The translations under genes were made by a program, and so were the position numbers. A stretch of 41,741 bases of DNA. It comes from Pseudomonadota bacterium (GTDB lineage Bacteria; Pseudomonadota; Gammaproteobacteria; Burkholderiales; Ferrovaceae). Below are positions 34,003-40,124 of this stretch, piece by piece. Position 1 is the first letter of the stretch. The number at the start of each line of letters is the position of its first letter. The notes under the pieces were generated by a model. The model was not told where the DNA came from, ran no database searches, and worked only from the letters and a program-made list of their open reading frames with translations. The DNA is taken from the NCBI GenBank assembly GCA_028873535.1, contig JAGWIJ010000014.1, positions 1 to 41,741 of the forward strand. The letters run 5' to 3'.

Positions 34003-34557
34003 ATGTCCAAGATCGTTGTCGTCTACCACAGTGGCTACGGCCATACCCGCAAGCAGGCTGAAGCCGTGGCCGCCGGCGCCGGCGCCGAACTGCTGGCCAT
34101 CGATGCGGAAGGCAATCTGCAGGACGCCCAGTGGGCCGCCCTGGACGAGGCCGACGCCATCGTGTTCGGCTCGCCAACCTACATGGGTGGCGCCAGCTGG
34201 CAGTTCAAGAAGTTTGCCGATGCCAGTTCCAAGCCCTGGTTTGGCCAGCGCTGGAAGGACAAGGTGTTTGCCGGCTTCACCAACTCGGCCAGCCTGAACG
34301 GCGACAAGCACTCGACCCTGCATTATTTCTTCACGCTGGCCATGCAGCATTCCGGGATCTGGGTCGGGACCGGGCAGATGCCCTCCAACGCCAAGGCTGC
34401 GCAGCGCAATGACATCAACTGGCTGGGCGCCTTTGCCGGCGCCATGGCGCAGTCGCCTTCCGATGCCAGCGTCGACGAAGTGCCGGCGGGTGATCTGGAA
34501 ACCGCGCGTCAGTTCGGCCAGCGCATCGCGGCTGTCACGGCGCGCGTGCGCGGCTGA
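34003..34557 (+). CDS. Flavodoxin-fold NAD(P)H:quinone oxidoreductase-like protein
   Basis: A 184-residue flavoprotein of the WrbA/flavodoxin group: KIVVVYHSGYGHTRKQAEAV (FMN phosphate loop, near residues 3-22), IVFGSPTYMGGASWQFKKF and AGFTNSASLNGDKHSTLHYFF, as in quinone reductases that perform two-electron reduction. CAGGAG lies six bases before the ATG. With pirin and a LysR regulator it makes a plausible aromatic or quinone stress module. Not long enough to be the full-length WrbA subfamily with certainty. Confidence 0.87.
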   Translation: MSKIVVVYHSGYGHTRKQAEAVAAGAGAELLAIDAEGNLQDAQWAALDEADAIVFGSPTYMGGASWQFKKFADASSKPWFGQRWKDKVFAGFTNSASLNGDKHSTLHYFFTLAMQHSGIWVGTGQMPSNAKAAQRNDINWLGAFAGAMAQSPSDASVDEVPAGDLETARQFGQRIAAVTARVRG

Positions 34558-34570
34558 ACGCGGCTCAGGA

Positions 34571-34595
34571 CCTGGGCCGGCAGCACCGGCCTAGG
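34571..34595. terminator. Hairpin between the flavodoxin-like gene and the MipA-like gene
   Basis: CCTGGGCCGG (34571-34580) pairs with CCGGCCTAGG (34586-34595) with one G-U and a five-base loop. The right arm contains the TAG stop of the minus-strand gene (CTA at 34591-34593). No T-tract. Confidence 0.55.
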
Positions 34596-35415
34596 GCTTG
34601 ATGTCGTGCCACAGGCTCAGCACCAGGCCATGCTGCCAGCGCGCTTCGGTGAGCGGGCTGGCCGCGGCGGCGCCGAGCAGGCGCCAGTGCTCGGTGCGGA
34701 TGTCCAGGCGCCACTGCTCGGCCAGTTGCCACTCGCCGCCCACCGCCAGCTGGAAATCCTGCCAGCCGGCGCCGGCGAGGAAGGGGTGGTAGCCACTGGC
34801 GGCGGCGGCCTGCGGATCGATGCCGAACCAGCTCTGGCGCCAGGACTGGTTGGCCCAGCTCATGCCGATGGTGGCGCCAGCGACCACGCGCTGGCCCAGG
34901 GGGGCGCCGAAGCTGGTACCGAACTCGGCGAGCGTGCCACGGCCATCCGCCCCGAGTCCGGTGCGCAGGGTGGATTGCAACTGCAGGAACTCGAAGGGAA
35001 TCCAGTTGGCGAACAGGCTGCGCTCGATGCGCAAGGGGATGCCCGGCAAACCGTGCAGACGCGGTCCGTCGCCGGCGCTGCGCGGCAGCGCCGGCCATAG
35101 CCGTACCCCGTACTGCAGGTCCTTGCGCCGCGAGGCGTTCCAGCCCAGCCCGAGATCGGTGGAGACGAACAGGCCGCTCGGCGACAGCCATTCGAAGGCG
35201 GGAATGGGCAAGGGGTCGCGCCGGATCGCGCCCGGATAGCTCGGGAACAGGAACAGCGTGGCACCGTCGGACCATTGCGCCGTTTCCGGGACCGGATCGA
35301 CCAGCAGCAGTCCGCCTTCGGCGTGTGCGGCGCCCGGCATCAGTCCCAACAGCACGACCAGCAGGAACAGCGCGCAGCCGGCGCCGCGGAGCAACTCAGG
35401 CGACCCGTCGCGCAA
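34591..35415 (-). CDS. MipA/OmpV-family outer-membrane protein
   Basis: A 274-residue protein with a signal peptide (CALFLLVVLLGLMPGAAHA) and repeated amphipathic strands: GLFVSTDLGLGWNASRR, YGVRLWPALPRS, QRVVAGATIGMSWANQSW, FQLAVGGEWQLAEQWRLDIRTEHWRLLG, with a C-terminal strand HGLVLSLWHDIKP. This matches MipA/OmpV, a family that includes the scaffold of murein-synthesising and -hydrolysing enzymes in E. coli and small-molecule porins elsewhere. It is the last gene of the minus-strand cluster; its start overlaps the ketosynthase gene by 20 bases, so its coupling to that pathway is genuine. Confidence 0.75.
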   Translation of the reverse strand: MRDGSPELLRGAGCALFLLVVLLGLMPGAAHAEGGLLLVDPVPETAQWSDGATLFLFPSYPGAIRRDPLPIPAFEWLSPSGLFVSTDLGLGWNASRRKDLQYGVRLWPALPRSAGDGPRLHGLPGIPLRIERSLFANWIPFEFLQLQSTLRTGLGADGRGTLAEFGTSFGAPLGQRVVAGATIGMSWANQSWRQSWFGIDPQAAAASGYHPFLAGAGWQDFQLAVGGEWQLAEQWRLDIRTEHWRLLGAAAASPLTEARWQHGLVLSLWHDIKP

Positions 35416-36628
35416 TCAGGACTCCCGTGGTGCCGCCGAAGGCGAAGGAATTCGACATCGCATGCGTGATATCCGGCAGGCGGCGCGCGGCGCCACGCAC
35501 ATGGTCGAGCGCGCAGGCGGGGTCAGGCTCGTCCAGGTGCGCTGTGGGCGGTGCCAGGCCGGACTGCAGGGCACACAGCGTGACCAGCAGTTCGAGCGCT
35601 GCCGCGGCCCCCAGCAGGTGGCCATGGACGGCCTTGGTCGAACTGACCGGCAGGTGGTCGGCAAGGTCGCCGAAGACCTGCCGGATGGCCGCGCTTTCGG
35701 TGCTGTCGTTGGCCTGGGTGCCGGTGCCGTGCGCGTTGATGTAGCCGATCGCGGCGGGCGCCAGTGCGGCATCGCGCAGCGCCGCCGCCATTGCGCGCGC
35801 CTGCCCTTCGACCGTGGGTCGGGTCAGATGGCCCGAGTCGCTGCCGCTGCCATAGCCGCAGATCTCGGCCAGCGGCCGCGCACCGCGCGCACAGGCGGCG
35901 TCCCAGTCTTCCAGCACCAGGAATGCAGCGCCCTCGCCGAGCACCAGTCCGCTGCGTCGCAGGGAAAAGGGGCGGCACGAAGCGGATGGCGCAGCGGCGT
36001 CGACGTCGGCCAGGGTGCGCAAGGCCTCCCAGGCATAGACCACGCTGGGCACGACCAGCGCCTCGCTGCCGCCGGCCAGCATCAATTGCGCGTCGCCGTG
36101 ACGGATCCGGCGTACCGCCTCGCCAATGGCGACGGCGGATGAAGCACAGGCGCAGCTGTAGGTCAGATTGGCGCCGGCGAAGCCGGTCTCGAGCGCGATC
36201 TGCGCGGCGCTCGCGTTGGTCATCACCGTGGGCACCGTGAGCGGCCGCAGGCGCGTGTTGTTGTCCGCGTAGTAAGTGCGGTAGGTGCTGTCGAGGGTGC
36301 CGGCCGAGCCCATGCCGGTGCCGACGTGTATGCCGCAGGCCTCCGCATGTGGCATCCCGTCGCGCCCGGCCATGGCCAGGGCGGCACGCGCCGCCACCAC
36401 GGCCAACTGGGTGGTACGGTCCAGGCTGTTGAGTTGCGCGAGCGGAAAATGCGCGCGTGGGTCGTAGCTGTCGTTCCAGGCGGCAGCACGCAGCGGCCAC
36501 GGCCCATCGTTGCGCCCGGCGAACGCGCGCACGGCACTGCGGCCGGCGTTGACCGCGTCCATCAGCGGATCGACGCCTTCGCCGAAGGGCGAGACCACGC
36601 CCCAGCCGGTGACGGCGACGCGCCTCAT
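35396..36628 (-). CDS. FabF-like beta-ketoacyl-ACP synthase
   Basis: A 410-residue condensing enzyme. It has a complete catalytic set: Cys161 in SCACASSA, His300 in INAHGTGT, Lys332 and His337 in TKAVHGHLLGA. The N terminus RRVAVTGWGVVSPFGEGVD and length match FabF/KSII. It joins an acyl primer from an ACP or CoA with a malonyl-ACP by decarboxylative Claisen condensation. ATG at 36628 overlaps the ACP stop as ATGA. Being next to an ACP, hydrolase and aminotransferase rather than fab genes suggests a dedicated secondary or lipid pathway. Confidence 0.9.
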   Translation of the reverse strand: MRRVAVTGWGVVSPFGEGVDPLMDAVNAGRSAVRAFAGRNDGPWPLRAAAWNDSYDPRAHFPLAQLNSLDRTTQLAVVAARAALAMAGRDGMPHAEACGIHVGTGMGSAGTLDSTYRTYYADNNTRLRPLTVPTVMTNASAAQIALETGFAGANLTYSCACASSAVAIGEAVRRIRHGDAQLMLAGGSEALVVPSVVYAWEALRTLADVDAAAPSASCRPFSLRRSGLVLGEGAAFLVLEDWDAACARGARPLAEICGYGSGSDSGHLTRPTVEGQARAMAAALRDAALAPAAIGYINAHGTGTQANDSTESAAIRQVFGDLADHLPVSSTKAVHGHLLGAAAALELLVTLCALQSGLAPPTAHLDEPDPACALDHVRGAARRLPDITHAMSNSFAFGGTTGVLIARRVA

Positions 36629-36870
36629 CCGGTCTTGCCCTGCTCCTTGCGCAGTCGGTCGATCAGGCTGACGACATCGCCGACCGTGCTGATCTGCACC
36701 TGGTCGTTCTCGACCTTGATGTCGAACTTGCTTTCGATATCGAATATGAGGTCAAAGACAGCCAGCGAATCGAGGCCAAGCGTCTCGAGGGTGGCTTGCG
36801 GCTGGACCTCGTCGGCGGTGACTTCGAACTTGTCGATGATCATGCCGCGCAGCGTTTCCAGGGTATCCAA
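36625..36870 (-). CDS. Acyl carrier protein, TTG start
   Basis: An 81-residue ACP with the phosphopantetheine site LGLDSLAVFDLIF (Ser35) and the usual acidic four-helix composition (DTLETLRGMIIDKFEVTADEV, VGDVVSLIDRL). The only good start is TTG at 36870; an internal ATG ten codons later would cut helix 1. A GGA about ten bases upstream is a modest ribosome site. It lies 13 bases downstream of the hydrolase and overlaps the ketosynthase start by four bases. It is not the fatty-acid AcpP by context. Confidence 0.9.
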   Translation of the reverse strand: MDTLETLRGMIIDKFEVTADEVQPQATLETLGLDSLAVFDLIFDIESKFDIKVENDQVQISTVGDVVSLIDRLRKEQGKTG

Positions 36871-36883
36871 GGGACAGGCTTCC

Positions 36884-37780
36884 TCAGGCCACCAGGGCCG
36901 GTCGGGCGCGCAGCCCGAAGAATTCACCGAGCCGGTCCGCCACGTCATCCTTGCGTCGGTCCAGCGTCAGCACATGGTAGGTGTCGTCGATCAGCCAGGT
37001 TTCCACATCGGTGGACGCGACGCGCTCTGTCACGAAGTGTGCATTGCGGACACTGGCCATGTCGTCTTCCGTGGAATGTACCACCAGGAGGGGTGATTGC
37101 ACACGCGCGAGCGACGCGCTGACGTGACGGATGAGCAAGGAGCTCTGGTGCACGGTGGCCATCGGCGTGCGGAAGATGCCTACTTTTTCAGAGGCCTGTG
37201 CATCGCGATTGGCGAGGACAGCGTGAACCATGGCACGTGTGCGCTCGCACTTGATGCCATACGGCGGGGTCTCGCGCCAGTAGAGCAGTTGCTTGAGCGG
37301 CGGCAGGAAGGCCAGCGGCAGCAGGCGGCGCCGGAAGCGCGGCATGTTCCAGCCATCGTAGAAAAAGGTGGGCGACAGCAGGCCCAGGCCGGCCACCTGC
37401 GCGCCACGGCGTGCTGCCAGCTCCAGGGCCAGCAAGGCACCCATCGACAGGCCAGCCACAAAGACGCGCTGGTGATGTCCGGCGAGGGCGTCAAAGGCGC
37501 GCTCGACACCCGCGTACCAGTCCTGCCATCGGCTGCGCTTGAGATCGGCGATCGAACCGCAGTGACCCGCCAATTGCGGCACCATCACGCTGAATCCGCG
37601 CTTGCGCAGCCGCATCGCCAGATGACGCATCTCGGCAGGCGTGCCGGTCAGTCCGTGGATCAGCAGCACGGCGTCAGGTCCGCGGCGGTCGTAGCTGCCG
37701 GTCGCGCCGAGGAACGGGCGCCAGTGGTACTGGTCGTGTTGCGGCTTGGCGCCCGGCTCGACGCGCTCCATCGCGCCCAT
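36884..37780 (-). CDS. Alpha/beta hydrolase (carboxylesterase/thioesterase-like)
   Basis: A 298-residue serine hydrolase: oxyanion HGLTGTPAEM (42-51), nucleophile GLSMG (Ser112), likely acid D239 or D240 in VVHSTEDDMASV, and His269 in DTYHVLTLD. The layout is that of Est30-type carboxylesterases. In this operon it may release an acyl chain from the ACP or hydrolyse a pathway ester. ATG at 37780 follows the aminotransferase stop by one base with GGAG nine bases upstream; the open frame from GTG 37798 is less likely. Confidence 0.88.
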   Translation of the reverse strand: MGAMERVEPGAKPQHDQYHWRPFLGATGSYDRRGPDAVLLIHGLTGTPAEMRHLAMRLRKRGFSVMVPQLAGHCGSIADLKRSRWQDWYAGVERAFDALAGHHQRVFVAGLSMGALLALELAARRGAQVAGLGLLSPTFFYDGWNMPRFRRRLLPLAFLPPLKQLLYWRETPPYGIKCERTRAMVHAVLANRDAQASEKVGIFRTPMATVHQSSLLIRHVSASLARVQSPLLVVHSTEDDMASVRNAHFVTERVASTDVETWLIDDTYHVLTLDRRKDDVADRLGEFFGLRARPALVA

Positions 37781-37781
37781 G

Positions 37782-39158
37782 TCAGCTCGCTCCCACACGC
37801 TGCAGCAAGGCCTCGAGCAGGCGGATGCCGAGGTCGATTTCCTGCTCGCTGATCAGCAGCGACGGGGCCAATGTGATCACGTTCTTGTAGTAGCCGCCGA
37901 TATCCAGCACCAGTCCGTGGCGGCGGCCGTCGACGTCGATGTCGCCGTGCAGGCCCTCGTTGAACAGGCGGTCGGCAAGCTTGCGGCTGGGCGTGAAGCC
38001 GTCGGCTTCGCACAGCTCGATGCGCAGCGCCAGACCCAGTCCGCTGACCTCGCCGATCACCTTCCAGCGCGACTTCAGTTCGTGGAGGCGGCGCAGGAAG
38101 TAGGCGCCGCGGGCAGCGATCGCCGGCTCGAAGTCGTGCTCCTCGGTCATGCGCAGCACTTCAAGCGCCACTGCGGTGCCCAGCGGATTGGACGCGAAGG
38201 TGCTGTGGGTGGAGCCCGGCGGGAAACGCTCCGGGCTGATCAGCTCCTCGCGCGCCCAGATGCCCGAGATCGGGTTGAGACCGTTGGTGATCGCCTTGCC
38301 GAACACGAAGATGTCCGGAACGATGCCGAAGTGCTCCCACGACCACAGCTTGCCGGTGCGGTAGACCCCCATCTGGATCTCGTCGGCAACCAGCAGGATG
38401 TTGCGCCGGCGCAGGCTTTCCGCCAGCTTGCGCATGTAGCCCGCAGGCGGGATCACATAGCCGCCGGTGCCCTGGATGGTCTCGATGTAGAAGGCCGAAA
38501 ACTCGCACTCGCCGACCTTGTCATCCCAGAAGGAGTTGTATTCGGTATCGAACAGTTTTTCGAATTCGGCGTGGCAGTACATGCCGCAGCTGTCCGGCTT
38601 GAGGCTGTAGGGGCAGCGGAAGCAGTAGGGAAAGGGGACGAAGTGCGCGCGGTCGGAGAAATGGCCGTAGCGGCGCCGGTAGCGGTAGCTGGAGGTGATG
38701 GCCGTCGCCCCCAGGGTACGACCGTGATAGCCGCCCATGAAGGCAAAGTTGAGCGACTTGCCGGTGGCGTTGCGCACCAGCTTGAGGGAGTCCTCGACTG
38801 CCTGCGCACCGCCGACATTGAAATGCACGCGGCCCTTCACGCCGTGCACGCGTTCCATGTAGCCGCAGATCTTCTCGGCCAGTTCCACCTTCTCGCGGTG
38901 CAGGTATTGGCTGGCCAGTTGCGGCAGGGTATCGAGCTGGCGCTTGAGCACGTCGATCAGACGCGGATTGCGGTAGCCGAAATTGACCGCCGAATACCAC
39001 ATCTGCAGATCAAGATAGGGCGTGCCGTCTTCGTCGAACAGATAGCTGCCGTCGCAACGACTGAAAAACTTGGGCGGATCGGCATAGTGCACCGTGTCGC
39101 CATACGAGCAATAGCGGCTGTCCTTGTCGAGCAGAGCCTGCAGTTCAGTCTTGTTCAT
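37782..39158 (-). CDS. Class III PLP-dependent aminotransferase
   Basis: A 458-residue fold-type I aminotransferase of the ornithine/4-aminobutyrate family. PLP Lys288 in VFGKAITNGLNP, Asp259 in VADEIQMG for the pyridine nitrogen, GGAQAVEDSLKLVRN and GGYHGRTLGA for the phosphate and substrate region. A four-cysteine stretch (C179, C182, C191, C195; YCFRCPYSLKPDSCGMYC) could bind a metal or be structural; similar insertions occur in relatives. Substrate unknown. First conserved enzyme after the phosphatase; adjacent hydrolase, ACP and ketosynthase suggest an amino-acyl or amine-bearing lipid product. Confidence 0.9.
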   Translation of the reverse strand: MNKTELQALLDKDSRYCSYGDTVHYADPPKFFSRCDGSYLFDEDGTPYLDLQMWYSAVNFGYRNPRLIDVLKRQLDTLPQLASQYLHREKVELAEKICGYMERVHGVKGRVHFNVGGAQAVEDSLKLVRNATGKSLNFAFMGGYHGRTLGATAITSSYRYRRRYGHFSDRAHFVPFPYCFRCPYSLKPDSCGMYCHAEFEKLFDTEYNSFWDDKVGECEFSAFYIETIQGTGGYVIPPAGYMRKLAESLRRRNILLVADEIQMGVYRTGKLWSWEHFGIVPDIFVFGKAITNGLNPISGIWAREELISPERFPPGSTHSTFASNPLGTAVALEVLRMTEEHDFEPAIAARGAYFLRRLHELKSRWKVIGEVSGLGLALRIELCEADGFTPSRKLADRLFNEGLHGDIDVDGRRHGLVLDIGGYYKNVITLAPSLLISEQEIDLGIRLLEALLQRVGAS

Positions 39159-39167
39159 GCGGAATTT

Positions 39168-39854
39168 TCAGTTGGGACGGGTACGTTCGACATCCAGCAG
39201 GACCGGCCGGCCCTGGCACGCGGGCCAGGAACGGATCACATCATGGACGTCGTGGAACGAAGAAAATTCCGTGTAGGGGATGCCTTCGGCTTCGCAATGC
39301 CTGGCCAGCGAATCCTTGGCGAACACATAATCGGCGCGCCCCGCGAGGCAGACATCGGAACGGCCGTCGCCGATCAGGATCAGCGGCCCCTGGCCTTCGG
39401 GCGCCAGGCGGCGTGCCACCGCGCACTTGCAGGTGCCGCTGCCCACCGCGCAGGCGGGATCAGAGTTGGGAAATTCGAGGTCCCAGTTGCTGCCGTCGAA
39501 ACGCAGGCGATTGGCATAGATCGGCACGCCGGGCAGTCCGGCATTCTCAAGCGCCGTGTGAATGGCGCGACCGATGCCGTCGCTGATGATGGCGACCTGG
39601 CTGAACTGGCGCACGTAGGCCAGAAAGGCCGGAAAACCGGAATCGAGCTTGATCGACGAGAAGAAGCGTTGCATCTGCTCGGGATCCGCAGTGACCAGTC
39701 GGATCTGGCGGCGCATGCATTCCTGGGCCGTGATGCGGCCTTCCGCCCATTCGGCCTCGATGGCGTGCCACACCGGTGGGGCGTGCCTTTCCAGCAGCGT
39801 ATCCACGCTGTCGCGCAGCGAGACTGTTCCATCAAAATCGATCGCGAAGAACAT
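39168..39854 (-). CDS. MtnX-like HAD-IB phosphatase
   Basis: A 228-residue phosphatase. Motif I is DFDGTVS at residues 6-12 (nucleophile D6, D8), motif II IISDG, and motif IV GDGRSD. The cap region LLERHAPPVWHAIEAEW and the GTCKC segment resemble MtnX (2,3-diketo-5-methylthio-1-phosphopentane phosphatase), but no other methionine-salvage gene is nearby. It probably dephosphorylates the small substrate of this operon. The ATG at 39854 is preferred; the long open frame to 41105 runs antisense through the divergent TonB-like gene. First gene of the minus-strand operon. Confidence 0.86.
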   Translation of the reverse strand: MFFAIDFDGTVSLRDSVDTLLERHAPPVWHAIEAEWAEGRITAQECMRRQIRLVTADPEQMQRFFSSIKLDSGFPAFLAYVRQFSQVAIISDGIGRAIHTALENAGLPGVPIYANRLRFDGSNWDLEFPNSDPACAVGSGTCKCAVARRLAPEGQGPLILIGDGRSDVCLAGRADYVFAKDSLARHCEAEGIPYTEFSSFHDVHDVIRSWPACQGRPVLLDVERTRPN

Positions 39855-39891
39855 GGCTTTGCAGCGATTTCCAAAGTCAAATTTATTTCCA

Positions 39892-39919
39892 ATTGTAACT
39901 GATTTGACCTCACGGTCAC
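39892..39919 (-). promoter_or_regulatory. Candidate promoter of the HAD-aminotransferase-ACP-KS operon
   Basis: On the minus strand, -10 TACAAT (39897-39892) and -35 GTGACC (39919-39914) with a 16-base spacer, 38 bases before the phosphatase ATG. The -10 matches five of six consensus bases and the -35 four of six. The AT-rich surroundings agree. Confidence 0.5.
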
Positions 39920-39952
39920 CTGTCCGCCCCATCAGAATCGGCATTCCGGTGA

Positions 39953-39979
39953 ATTTGTGGGCGTTTTGCCCACGCAAAT
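39953..39979. repeat. Bulged stem-loop in the divergent region
   Basis: ATTTGTGGGC (39953-39962), loop GTTTT, then GCCCAC-GC-AAAT (39968-39979): ten paired bases with a two-base bulge. It lies between two divergent genes and is not at a gene end, so a regulatory or protein-binding role is possible. Confidence 0.4.
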
Positions 39980-40124
39980 CACGGCACGCCGCTGAGTGCA
40001 ACGGTATGATGGCGCGTTCGTGGCGCGCCCATGCTGGCGCGCTGTCCTGCCTGCTCCGCTTTCGGAGGGCGGTCACCCAGGAGATCCGCTTTGCAACTGC
40101 CGGCACGCCGCCCGGACTTCGCTC

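Larger units (their letters stand above)
39855..40124. other. Divergent region between the HAD-phosphatase operon and the TonB-like gene
   Basis: About 270 bases, with an AT-rich stretch (39870-39907) unusual for this GC-rich window. It holds the candidate promoter at 39892-39919 for the minus operon and a hairpin at 39953-39979. TATGAT at 40005-40010 could be a -10 for the plus gene, but no -35 matches. Confidence 0.4.

Noticed and set aside
37746..39902. 718-residue plus-strand open frame opposite the aminotransferase and phosphatase
   Set aside because: Its translation has no recognisable motifs, while the minus strand has intact PLP and HAD motifs. It is an antisense open frame caused by high GC.
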